A DNA stretch of 64,000 bases from Yamagishiella unicocca (taxonomy: Eukaryota; Chlorophyta; Chlorophyceae; Chlamydomonadales; Volvocaceae), in contig BDSL01000030.1 of NCBI GenBank assembly GCA_003116995.1, positions 248,001-312,000 on the forward strand, in the 5' to 3' direction. Below the pieces are notes generated by a model. The model saw only the letters and a list, made by a program, of their open reading frames with translations. It had not been told where the DNA came from and searched no databases. The position numbers were made by a program, and so were the translations under genes. Shown in pieces: positions 36,401-47,062 of the stretch; within the stretch, counting starts at the first letter, position 1, and each line of letters opens with the position of its first letter.

Positions 36401-39400
36401 CAATCCCACGTTGCCGGGACCGTGTTACGGCCACTGCGGCGCTCAGCACCAGCAGCGGCAAGGGGGCGACACGCGGGTGGCGCCGCAACCGCACTGCCCT
36501 TCCAGCGCCGTGCAGCGCTCGCTGCCCATCCCGCCTCCGCCTGCCTGGCCGGCTTGCTGCGAGGGCAGCAAAGCCAAGAGCTCCGCCGCGGCCGGAGGGC
36601 AGTGTCAGTCGGAGCTGTCAACGCCGCCCACCCTTAGTGCCCTTGTTGATTCGCAGCAGGAGCCCAGCGTCCGGGCGCTGCGACAGCGGGAGCAGTGCGA
36701 GCAGCAGGAACAGCAGCAGCACTCAGACGTGGAGGCCGGTTCCGGTTCCGGCTTCAGCTTCCAGGCGCTCATGCACCCCTGGCGCGCCATGGCCCTGGCC
36801 AAGATCTTCCAGGACGCGGTGAAGCTCCGGCGGCTGCAAGAGGAGGAGGTGGCGGGGGAGGAGGACAGCAGCAGCCGCAGCGTCGCCAGCATGACAGCCC
36901 TGCGGCTGCCCAGCGGGAGCTCGGCAGTGGCCGCATCGACTGGGCCGCGCGGCGGGGCAGCTGCACCCGGGTGCTCGTCACCCGGGCCCCGCCCCATCGC
37001 ATTGGCTGTAGCGGGCGAGCCGTGGAGGGCCAGCGCCATCGGCGTGACCCGCAGCGCCAGTAGCGGCAGCGCAGAGACTGCAAGAGCGGCCGCAGCGGCT
37101 ACCGGGGCCGCAGCGGCCCCTGGCGCCGCATGCGTCGACTACAACGTGTCCCACGTGGCTTGCAAGCCCGCTGCCTGCCCAGCTGGGTCCGCATCACACG
37201 CCCCAATAAGCACCACCACGGCCACATCTGCAGCCACCGGCGCGGCCGCAGCCACAGCGCGCACCGACTCCCCAGCAAAACAGGCGGGTAGTGCCTGGAG
37301 TCTGGACCGGCTGGCGCTGTGCTGCGCCCTGCTCCCTGGCGACTGCGCCGCCGGCAGCGTACCCCCCCTGGACACACGCCGCGACGACACCGGCGGCGAG
37401 GCGGCGGCGGCGGCGCAGAAGGGCTCCTCGCCGCGGCGGAGAGGCCCGCCGTCGCCTCAGAAGCGCCTGCGCGCGTCGCTGGAGGTGGAACGCGTGTTGC
37501 GACACCTTGAATCGCGGGAGGCGGACGACCTGGTGGGGGTGACCCTGCTGGGCACCTCGACCTGCGCCCGGATGGGCACCGATGGGCCCGTGGTGGGCTG
37601 CTCATCGGAGCTGGGTACCTCAGGCGCCTTCTCCGGCTTCATTCCGGGGCCCTCGTGCAGCGTCTCCTCTGGGCCTCCGGTTTCGGGCGGGGTGCTGGAG
37701 GCGCCGTCGTCAGGCGCAGGTGACGGCGAGTGCCCCACCGCGGTGGCGCCGGCAGAGGACGCCCTGCCAGCGGCATCCAGTCCCTGCGGGTCGCGCCTCC
37801 AGGTCGGTGCTGCCGGCGCTGTCGTCGGCGCCAGGGAGGGAAACGGTGCCGCGCTCACGGGTGCGACGGGGCTGGTGTACGACAACGTTCCCGAGGCGCA
37901 TTTCCAGGAAGCTTGGAAAGGGTGCCTGTCGCCGGGCCCCCCCAGGTTCCAATCAGGGCCCCTCCAGCAGCAGCAACCGCAGCAACCGCATCAGCACCTG
38001 CCGCTCTCTGGTCCAGGTGGCAGCAGCAGCTCGCTGCGGCAGCCGCCGCCGCCCCCGCCGCCGCCAGCAGGGTACACGGAGCGCGCCCCGCTCCTGGTGG
38101 AGGTTGTGGCGTCGAGCAGCGGCGGAGGCGACGTTGGTGGCGACACCAGCGGCGACGTCGGCGGCGACGGCACCTCGGGTGAAGCGGTGCCGCAAGGTCT
38201 GTACGACACCATGTCGTACGACCGCAACGTGGAGGACGAGCAGTCCGGGGAGATGCTGATGCGACCTCTGGACAGCTCGCTGCACGCGGCGACACAGGCG
38301 GGCCGGGGCGCCGCCATCGACGCGGCGGTGGTGGACGCGGTGACGGTGGACGCGGGCTCCTCCTGCACCGGCTACCTGCCGTCACCCCTCCGCGTGACGC
38401 ACCCGGTCATCGCTCCGCTGCCCAGCCGACACGGGGCAAGCCGGCAGATCCACCAGGCGGGCTTGCGCGGTGGCTCCCGGGGCCCACTCGCCGGCTCCGG
38501 GGCCTCAACCGGAGGGGCGTCGACTGGCCGCCTGAGCGCCTCCGTGACCGGCATGAGCGACGGGCCGAGCGGGGGGACGACCGCGGCGCAGGAGGGCGTG
38601 CCGGAGATGGACCCGGAGGCGCTGGCGGAGCTGGCCAGCAGGCTGCGCTCCAAGTCGTTCAAGGAGGGCCTTACTGGAAGTCGAAACGGCAGCTTCACGT
38701 ACCGGCCCAGCCGCATGATGCCCGCTACACACCGCTCGCCGTCGCGGCGGGCCGGGGCCCTGGCCCCCGCGGCGGCCGCCGGTGCGGAGGGCACCTGTGA
38801 GGGCGACGCGGGGGCCGCGGCAGTGCTGGGGCCCCCCACGTCCCCGACCCCCGGCAGCGGACTGAGCGGCCAGGTGCACTCGCGGGACGTGCTGATGGTC
38901 AAGTGGCTCGACTACTCGTCAAAGTACGGCTTGTCGTACGTCCTCTCCAACGGCGCCGTCGGTGTGCTGTTCCGCGACGGCACGCAGCTCATGCGCGACC
39001 GCGGCAGCAGCTACGCCTGGCTGCTGGGCTCGGGGCCGGGGGCAAGCGCCGCCGCCCGCCGAGGCGCGCTGCTGCAGCCGCAGGCGCTGCCGCTGCACGC
39101 GCAGGCGCTGCTGCTGGACGCGCCGGTTAGAGCCGCCGCAGCCGCGGCTTCCGGCGCCACGGATCAGCGGCAGCACGACGTGTCCAAGAAGCTGAGGCTG
39201 CTGCGCAGCTTTGAGTGCATGCTGCTGGGCGGGGAGGGGACGGACGAGAGGGGCGGCGCAGGTGAGCCCCGGGCGTTCCAGCAGGCGGTCCCCCTGGAGC
39301 GCATGCGGCCGCTGGAGGAGGGCGCGGGGCAGCAGGAGGGGGATGGAGCCGGGGACCCTGCGGCGGCTGAGGCCGCGCCCCCGCCGCCGGCTCTGCCTCC

Positions 39401-40147
39401 GGCTGTGTTCGTGACCTGGTGGGCCCGCACCCAGAAGGCGCTGGTGCTGTGCATGAGCAGCGGGACGATGCAGGTGAGGCGGGGCTGCGAAGGGGGGGCA
39501 GGGCGATTGGTCGATAACGGGGCTGCGGTGAGGCGGGGCCGCAGGGGGAGGATGGGTGGCAGTACTGGTGCTGAGTCGGTGCTTCTCCCCAGCTGCGTTC
39601 GCTGGTTAGGATCCCCGGCTGCTGCGAGCCGGTGATGCCTGCAGCTGCGCCGTTGTGGCTGCCGGCAGCTGGAGCAGCTCCGGAGGGGGGGGCCAGGGGC
39701 ATGGCGCACGGTGGGTCTCGGAGCCAACGCGATGAAGCATGGTCGTACAGACGGGGACAGTATGCTCCTCCAGTTCCACTGAGATGGTTTTGCACCAAGG
39801 AAACTCTTGGTCTGGGTTGTGGTTTTGGGACAGGCCGCTGGTGCACAGAGGTTATTAGCTTATTTTGGCCCTCGGGTCACGGTATCTGGAGCCTGGCGGG
39901 GCTTGCCCTGCGCCTTCAACCCTAATCCCTAAAACCCCCGTCCCTCCCTCGGCAGGCCCTCTTCTGCGACGGGAGCGAGCTGGTGATGCGGGAGGTAGAG
40001 GACGAGGTGGACTTCCTGGCGCGGGACGGAAGGCGCACCGCCTGCAGCCTGCGGGCCGTCAGGCTGTCAGGTCCCAAGAACTCAATCGCTAAGCGAATCC
40101 AATATGCGACTATGCTCCTGCATTCCCGCGCCGGCAAACATGCGTGA
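30428..40147 (+). CDS. Polo-like kinase with ~1,640-residue linker
   Basis: Seven exons close in phase to 2,201 residues: 30428-30451, 30546-30607, 30821-30896, 31500-31653, 32312-32385, 33450-39473 and 39956-40147. The kinase domain (~29-300) has a glycine loop LLGYGGFAAVYEV, Lys54, HRDLKLSNMFL (Asp147, Asn152), DLG at 165-167 instead of DFG, and CGSLNWMAPEVL, closely matching the PLK activation segment. The C-terminus has Polo box 1 (~1943-2050: KWLDYSSKYGLSYVLSNGAV, then KKLRLLRSFECMLL) and Polo box 2 (~2110-2195: LVLCMSSGTMQ, then KRIQYATMLL). Between them lies a Ser/Gly/Ala/Gln-rich linker, far longer than in animal PLKs. PLKs act in mitosis, centrioles and cytokinesis; that role here is inferred. 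Exon 1 codes only eight residues and is the least certain exon. Confidence 0.88.
32101..32306 (+). repeat. 28-bp minisatellite at PLK intron 4 acceptor
   Basis: Seven full 28-bp units and one partial copy run up to the acceptor of PLK exon 5. Units vary by A/G at one site (CGCCCACCC versus CGCCCGCCC). The array is C-rich on the sense strand and takes the place of the polypyrimidine tract. Confidence 0.95.
32506..32599. repeat. Long hairpin: 35-bp inverted repeat in PLK intron 5
   Basis: Arms 32506-32540 and 32565-32599 are reverse complements with one mismatch, beginning TAAGCATGAAA. The 24-nt spacer holds a further GTAAG/CTTAC pairing. No coding feature or clear target-site duplication flanks it. 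It could be a tiny MITE remnant or a small-RNA precursor-like fold. Confidence 0.9.
32840..33081 (+). repeat. 27-bp minisatellite in PLK intron 5
   Basis: Nine tandem units of 27 bp, the last shortened to 26, begin GGAAGTGGAGGGGTCGGTGA. Units differ by rare single-base changes. Being a multiple of three, the array keeps spurious frames open on the opposite strand. Confidence 0.95.
33105..33354 (+). repeat. 23-bp minisatellite in PLK intron 5
   Basis: Ten full 23-bp units and one partial unit begin GCACGTGGTGGCTGCCGTGG. Because 23 is not a multiple of three and the unit lacks stops, three overlapping frames are open. These are not genes. The array ends about 95 bp before the giant PLK exon. 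Confidence 0.95.
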
Positions 40148-40693
40148 CAGTGTCTTCAAAGCGGTTGCGGTTGATATGTCACACCGCCGTGTATATCAGG
40201 GCTGCGCTTGGAAGGGCGCTTGCCTTCTCGTCGGACGGTGTTCCGGGTGTATGTACGATTGGGTTGTGGCCGCGGCTATGGCTTTGGACACAGTGCCTGG
40301 CGAGGTTTTTCGAGCCGGAGGCATGCCGCTGTGTCACTAGAGTTGAGTGTTGGCGCGTGAGCGCGTAGTGCAGTTATGCTTCCGTGCGTGCGGGAGCACC
40401 ACGGCCGTAGGTTGATTGACGCGTAAGACGCAGCAGCTTGCAATGACTCGAGTGGTACGGCACGTTTTGGGTGCTTCCTGCACCACCAGCCGTTAACACG
40501 GCAATTGTGGTAATATCAGCTCAGAGCGTCCTTTCCCAAGCCTATTCGACGAGTGGACCAGACCCTCTACATTTAGCAGCTCTTTACTTGTCGGCTCGAC
40601 GCGACCGTACGCAACTTATTTGCTGTCCGCCGCCGTTCAGTAACCGCCGAAACTTTAAACACGATAATGCTGTTTGCACACGCTCCTCTTACG
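40148..40693. other. 3' region of the Polo-like kinase
   Basis: This stretch follows the PLK stop codon and precedes the next proposed start. It is probably 3' untranslated region plus a short promoter. I see no coding feature or clear TGTAA. Confidence 0.4.
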
Positions 40694-41467
40694 ATGGCGT
40701 TGTTTGTCGAGAAAGAAGGTAAGAGCACATGCCCCGACATATGACATCTAAGTGTCTTAGTTTTTGCAAATTATTCCAGTCAAAGGTGCATCGCTGTTTT
40801 ACCCTGTGTGAGCTCTGATTGCACGTGGGTAGAGTTTGTGAAGGTGTGTCTAGTCTCCGGTGGGTTGCAATTGTGCAAGGATCTGAAACCCAGACGGGCT
40901 GAAGTGCCCCTGGAAATCACTAGGAGGGCGAGCATTGTCATCCGTAATACCTCGAATAGCCAAAGTGCATTTAATAACTGCAAAGTGGGAATTCTTGATC
41001 TCCTATCAGTACGACGCCGTACACCTGCCCGGAATTCTTCGCTCGCCAAGTGAGCTCTTCAGTGAACGCGGTTTGCGAGCCACTCATACTCACGTATGCG
41101 CCGTGATACTCTGTCTGGCACTTCCTTCATTTGGTGCACACCAGGACCTCCACTGTTCGGACTGTTGGGTTCCATAATTTGTCCACCCCGCAAACGAGCC
41201 CTGGCTGGCTTGAAGGTGTATGGTTGTAAGTGAATCGATCGCGGGCGGTGGGCACTGCGGCGGGCCGACGTGGTCGAAATTTGCGTCCCCCAGCCCAGTT
41301 CGCCAGGCTCTCCTGCCATTTGAAGATGTGGAGCTGAATAAGCAGGTTGGTTGCACGTCGCGGACCTTGTTGCGGCAACCTTTGTGGGCCGCCAGCAGTT
41401 CTCACGCTCCAACAACGCGCCCGCAGAATGGATGGGTGCCAACGTGTACTCAGCAGCAACTGCTTAA
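40694..41467 (+). CDS. Small multi-exon protein of unknown function (104 aa)
   Basis: Six short exons can be joined in phase: 40694-40718, 40780-40805, 40986-41049, 41145-41225, 41299-41345 and 41396-41467. The model starts MALFVEKE and ends YSAATA. It contains WEFLISYQYDAVHLPG, a hydrophobic PPLFGLLGSIICPP and FRQALLPFEDVELNKQ. I recognise no family. The last intron, at 50 nt, is short, and a different frame stays open past the proposed stop to a good donor near 41549, so the 3' end may differ. The evidence is splice-site quality and phase only. It could be a small organelle membrane protein, but nothing proves it. Confidence 0.42.
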
Positions 41468-41802
41468 AACTACGTTGCAAATCCTCAAGGATAAAGCTGA
41501 GCACGCCTTCCTGCGGCTGGACATAGGTCAGCCGCTCGACCCTTTCAGGGTAAGTCTTGGCGGGCAGATTGTGTGGACTCTGCCTAGTGATGTTCAATTA
41601 TGGAACTACAACATACAATCGTTGAATGTATGGCGATTACAGTGTCATAGTAAAGCTGCCCGGTTTCCGACATCAGCAACGGCGAAATTTTACTTCGTCC
41701 GACGCGCCGCTGTGCGTTTATCAGCCATTAAGCACCAATCCGTTTTGGACTAGCACACTAGGGTCTCTGGCATTAGGCTTGCGTTGAACTCGTTCCGAGA
41801 CG
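41468..41802. other. Region upstream of the PP2C gene
   Basis: About 330 bp lie between the small unknown gene and the PP2C start. They should contain the PP2C promoter and leader. An open frame ending in a good donor near 41549 may be an alternative 3' exon of the preceding gene. Confidence 0.35.
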
Positions 41803-44069
41803 ATGGCGGCCGCACGGTTCCCACGTCCTTACCTTGCGCAGGAAACGTATAATGACGGTGGACTTTTCGGGGCTGGCTGCAACTACACCGTCGGATTCCA
41901 TGGCATACAAGGCAGGCAGCCAAAATGCGAGGACTACGTCTTGCATCTGGCGCTCGGCCCCGACCTCTTTGCCCCCTTCGACGACTGCACTCGGGCATGC
42001 TTGGCTTGTGTCCTAGATGGCCATGGGGGAACGGGAGCCGTTCAGTATGTAGCTGAGCGATTTCCTGCCTACTTGTTGGCGGACCTGCCACAACTCAGGT
42101 GAGCCTCCTGCTGCCGTTCGCGGGTTGCGACATGGGGCAGGCGGGTGTTGGCAAGACGGCGGGATCTAGCTGTGACCTGCGTCGTGCAACATTGGCTTTT
42201 TCGCGGTGGGGCCGATTCGTCACTTTGTGTATACCGTAGCTCCTCTGGGGCTGCTGATGATGCTGTCGCTTGCGAGAGCAGCCACACGAGAGTGCGAGGG
42301 CCCTACACCATCGACGGCAACTGTCCGAATGCACCTAAAAGTCATGCTAATTGACATGGGTCCGCAGCAACGGCATGCAACTCGCGACTGCCTCGGTGTG
42401 CTAAGGACGTTCGGTCCGCTTCTTCGGCACTGTTTAACCCATCTCGCAATCCCGGCACAGTTCGAAGCAGTTGCCACGTGATCCCAGTCGCGGTAGCTGT
42501 CAAAAACTGTGCAAAAGTAATTTGGTCTCATTATAGGCGCTGCGGGACGTTACGACCTGTTACGCTGTCGGAGGGGCCAAACACTCAAGTCACTTTTGCT
42601 CATATGTCATCCGCTGCAATGCTCATAAAACCGGCTTTCTCTGCGTGCAATGTTGGGACGCTCGTACACCTTTCGGTAAAAGCTCCTGGCCTTTGTCTCC
42701 CATCATCGCATCAACGTTACCCTTCCTCCTCCTCCTGCATCTCGCGCCCAGGGCTCACCCTGCTGCCGCCATGCGGTCTGCCCTGCACCGGATCGACGAG
42801 GAGCTGACGGCGATTGGCCAAAACAGCGGCACTACAGTGAACGCCCTCTTGCTGGTCGACAACCACATCACGGTGGTGAACACGGGGGACTGTCGCTGCA
42901 TCCTGTACGACTGGGTGGACGAGCGAACTCTCCAGGTGACGGACGACCACAACCTCAACTCCAGCCGCGAGCGCGAGCGCGTTTTGGGCGAGGGAGCGGA
43001 GCTGAGCGGGTGCGGCGGCTACGTGGTCCTGCCTTGCCCCACGGACGGTGCCAAGCTGCTCGGGGTGACTAAGGCACTCGGTCATGCGGGCGTTAAGGCC
43101 CTGCAGCGCTCCATCACCATGGGATCGCTGACGGGTATCCTGGAGACCGCTATGTGTGAGCAGCAGGAACAGCAATTATCGGATGCGGTGATCCGGTCGC
43201 CGTCGCCATGTGCCGGGGTCGGCGCCGAGGTGCCCGCGGCCCCCGGCGTGTCGTCATCGTCGTTCAGCAGCTACGGCACTTGGAGCGAGCGGGCGCCAGC
43301 GTCCGCAGGTGTCGGCAGCGGCAGTGGCATGAGCGAGGACTTCCCCGGGCTGGCGCCATCAGCGGGTATCGGAAGCGAGACCAGGGCCAGCTCCCAATCG
43401 GACGTGGAGATGTGCTCCTCGTGCTCCGCACACGCGGATCAATGCCAGTTGCATCTGCAGGGCCGGTCCGCTGCACCGTGCGAGCAGGTGGCTGGATCCA
43501 GCTTAATCGTGCCTCCCTCAGCCACGGACCCAGCCGCTGCGGCCAATCGGTGTAGCGGCAACGGCAACCACAGCAGCAGCTTTGCGACGCCCGCAGGCGC
43601 CGCGGTGGCCGCGGCAGTGGCCGCCAGCCGGCCGGTCGGTGCAGCTGGCGCCAACGGTGACAGCTGCGGTGTGGGCCCCACTGCCAGCGGCGGTCTCGCG
43701 GGCCTGGGCACCAACAGCGGCTTCATGCTGACGTGTGAGCCGGATGAGTTTGAGTTTACGATTGAGGACGACCGCCACCTGATCCTGCTGGGATGCGACG
43801 GCGTGTTTGACTGCATGAACAACTCGGAGGCTTGCAAGACGGCGCTGCGCCAGCTGACCTCTAGCAACAGCTGTGTCGACGCTGCGCGCGAGGTGGCCCA
43901 CCGGGCTTGCCGTCTGGGCTCCGGTGACAACATAACCGCGCTGGTGCTGCGCTTCGGTCGGAAGCCTATCGTGCGGCGCCAGAGCTTCAGTGTGTTGTCG
44001 CTGCGGCGCTCCAGCAGCAACACCAGTGACCTCGCGGCATCTGGGGGCAGTGCCAGCTCAAGAGCCTGA
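41803..44069 (+). CDS. PP2C-type (PPM) protein phosphatase
   Basis: Two exons, 41803-42098 and 42752-44069, give 537 residues. The PPM metal ligands are present: ED at 43-44, DGHGG at 72-76, GCDGVFD with Asp448, and GSGDNITALVLRF with Asp491. The central motifs NTGDCRCIL and DDHNLNSSRERERV also fit. The family's ALGD block reads KALGH. Between the ALGH block and CDGVFD lies a Ser/Ala/Gly-rich insertion of roughly 185 residues, longer than in typical members. The product should be a Mg/Mn-dependent Ser/Thr phosphatase. No transit or signal peptide is evident, and a Ser/Arg-rich tail follows the catalytic domain. The substrate is unknown. Confidence 0.88.
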
Positions 44070-47062
44070 GCGCCAACACAGCCGGGTTCCGTGGCCTAGA
44101 GCTTAAGAATTGTGGTGGCCGCCACCTCTCAACCGCTGGGCTAAATATGTGGTACGAGGCTACGAGCGGTGGTGGGGCGCGGAGCACGAGGTATCAATGT
44201 AGCGCGGCTGTGGAATGCGGCCGTATGGACCTATGGCAGTAGCAGTAGTTGCGAAAGTGTGTTATAGGTGTGTCGAAGGTGTAGTTATGGTTACTAAACA
44301 TATTCGGGAGGCCGATGCGCGCTTCCGCGCTTTGGCCATGGTACGGCATGATGTGGTTTGTGCAGCGATTTTGGGGGAGTGGCTTGATTGTCCAGGGAGG
44401 CCCATTGTGACATCGCGGTGATGATGCAGTTGACCGGTAGCCTCCTTCGGATAAGGTCGCGCTCTCGCGGCTGCATCGTCGTGTTTCTGTTTCCCGCCTC
44501 GCGCATGTGTCAGTGCGCGTGCACAATGCATCAGCGCGCCTTGTTCGTCAACGCCGTCCCCCCGTTGCATTCGGACGCCGCAAAGTCACTCCTGCCCATA
44601 ATTCAGAGCTTTTAACCCCTAGTTATATTCTAGCATTTTTGTGGTCTTAAGCAAAAATACCCCCCGGGGAAACTGCGCGCTGATCTTATCGTCTGGCACC
44701 AACTCAAGCCCCATCATGGGTCCCCCTTGCTATGCATGCATATTCCGCGCTTTGCACTTTTTCGGTGTTCGGGAGAGTTCAGTGGTTGTCCCATTCACAT
44801 TTGACTCGGATCGCCTCGACGCTGCTGGCTTCCGGGAAAGAGGGCGGTAGGTTGGACGCGGAGGCAGCAGGTTGGTGCGTTAGACACTGTGTGAGAGTCG
44901 CAGAGCGCACGGAGAGATCATGGAGGCATCCTTTCCAATTCACTGTCTAGTGGATGGGGCCTTAGCCCTGGCTGTCCGAGTAGACCGTGCGCGTGGCGTG
45001 GCCAAAGAGGTTGGCATTAGGATGAAAGGTTGAAACGACCGCAATAAACTCACGTACTTGAGACGTACGATCCTCTCTTCTTGTTCTTTGTTGCCTGAAC
45101 GCTTTTTCTAGGCGATCCTGCAATGACTTGTTATTGGAAAACGCGTTGTAGCTATTTGTTCTTGCCCCAACAAGTAGTCCAATGGCTCTTCGTTCCTGTC
45201 TGCTTTCTGCCTACAGCACGGCCCCAGCGGAATGTGGGGTCGGACCGTCTGTCCGACGCTGGTCGGCAGTGGGCCAAGCTGATGGCCTTGGTTGCACCCT
45301 ACGTGTCTGACTATCGGATTGTTTCCGTCGCGTATTCTGAGGGACCCCCCGGGTTGTGTATCTGTCGTACGCCAGTGCTGAGCAGGTGGTTCGCTGCAAT
45401 GCAGATGCGGTCCCAAGTGGCGTCGCAGATTAAGCAGTAGGTTGTCGGTGGAGCTGATGCCGGAGCGGAACGCGCGCGCCTGAGCCTTACTGCACAAGAG
45501 CAGGTTTCAAGCAACCCGAAAGTATGCCCAAACTGCTAAGGGAGGCAAATGAAGTATCCCGGATGAGGCAGGATGGTGTAACTCCAACAATAACCTCATT
45601 ACCGCCACGCCTTTATGATTGCAACGCTCAGCTACCTTAAGCCTTGCCGGGTCAGCCTGCCTAACATGCACGTGCCCAGCCGCGACCGTGGCTTCGTGCA
45701 GCAGCAGCAGCGAAAGGGCTCACCAGCCCAGCCGTCACGGCGCTCATAGCAGTCACGGCGCGGAATGCAAATTGGCGTCCTGTGTCGGAAGTGTCGCAAA
45801 TGGGCTGTGGGGCGTGACGCCGGCATTTGCCCGCCAGGCTTGGTCGGAGCTCACCTTAACCCATTGCCTTATTTGGCGCTGTTTCCTACGTACGGGCCAT
45901 TAGGAGGCGGGTACACGTGCGATCTCCCTGGCGTTGCTGAGCTGTAAGCCGTACACGACCCCAGATGGCGCATGAAACCCCTCGCAAAGATCGTCTTCGT
46001 GTTCCTGCTGCTTTTACTTATGTCGATGCTGCTGCCATTGCCGCGACCCCGGTGCGAGCTGGCAGGTCTAGCTGTGAGTTGGGGACTGGGTGCTGTGAGC
46101 TGGGATTCTCGGGCAGGACGACAACAGAGCAGGAGCAGGAGGTGCCGCAAAACGGCCATACCTCTGTAGGGCTTGGCCTCCGGCTTCCTCTCCACCCTTC
46201 GCAGAAATCAGCACTACAACAGCAAGCAAACAACTGAATTCCTTTCAACTCAGCCTCCTGCTCAACTCGGGATCGACTTCCTCACCCAAAATGAAGCCAG
46301 GCAACGCATGATTACGTGACCTCCCTTTACAGCCCAATTATCAGCCGCCACAGGGCGACGGCAACCTCCGAGGTGACCTGCACTTGCAACGAGCACACAA
46401 GCAATCCACAAGATTCACTCCCTCCTCTCGTTCCTACGACTCGTGTCCCAACCTCAGCCTGCGTCCGTGGAAACCCCAGCCATTAACAACACTCGTTGGC
46501 ACGGTCTCACGTCCTGGCCGCCACGTGGCGCGCGCTGAATCGCGCCCTCACACCGTACTGGTCAGCCAATAAACAGCAGCCCCCAGCCCGCTTCCGGTTA
46601 TTTTCCTCCTCGACTCGCCAAAGCACCCCTCGGGTCGAGCCTAGGCCGGGTAAGTTCTCCAACCCCGCTGCCTGGACAGGCGTTCCTCCAAAGAGCCCAG
46701 CGGCCCTTCGCCACTCCTGCATCTCACAAAACCCGTAGCTAGCGTGCGCCGAAACCAACAACAACCAACAACAGACAACGCACCAATGCGGCCTCGCCGC
46801 CGTGCCCTGCCTGCCTGGGGTGACCCTGACCAATGCCGCTACCCCGCCCAAGCCTCCGGTCAGCCCACGCACCCAGTAATGTGCTGCCCCAGCGTCCGCC
46901 TCGCCAGCCCCGTGCAGCCGCCGCATTCGCTCCACGCACATGCCAGGTAGTCCGTGGCTGCCAGTAGCCGCCAGCCGGCGCTTCTGGCAACCAGTAACGT
47001 CACCGAATGTGCCCACCGGACAGCCACGGCCCGACCAGCCTGCCGGCTAGCTAGCCCGGCGC
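44070..47062. other. Convergent 3' region of PP2C and STI1
   Basis: Three kilobases lie between the PP2C stop and the STI1 stop, which face each other. Plus-strand TGTAA motifs occur near 45577 and 45944. A plus-strand frame at 45972-46169 starts with a hydrophobic leader (LAKIVFVFLLLLLMSML) but has no homology or splice support. I call no gene. Confidence 0.4.
46327..46331 (-). terminator. TGTAA poly(A) signal, STI1
   Basis: A minus-strand TGTAA lies about 730 nt after the STI1 stop codon and is the likely poly(A) signal. Confidence 0.45.

Noticed and set aside
34046..39846. Many long alternative frames on both strands inside the PLK exon
   Set aside because: High GC and low stop frequency keep shadow frames open; only one frame links the kinase domain to the Polo boxes.
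39905..39935. Telomere-like CCCTAATCCCTAAAACCCCC before the last PLK exon
   Set aside because: Only about two degenerate units are present, in a pyrimidine-rich acceptor region; not an interstitial telomere array.
45123..45497. Overlapping plus and minus frames near 45.3 kb
   Set aside because: Neither shows a known domain or consistent splice sites; probably PP2C 3' untranslated DNA.
45972..46169. Short frame with a signal-peptide-like hydrophobic start
   Set aside because: It lies in the convergent 3' region, its tail is repeat-like, and there is no domain or splice support.
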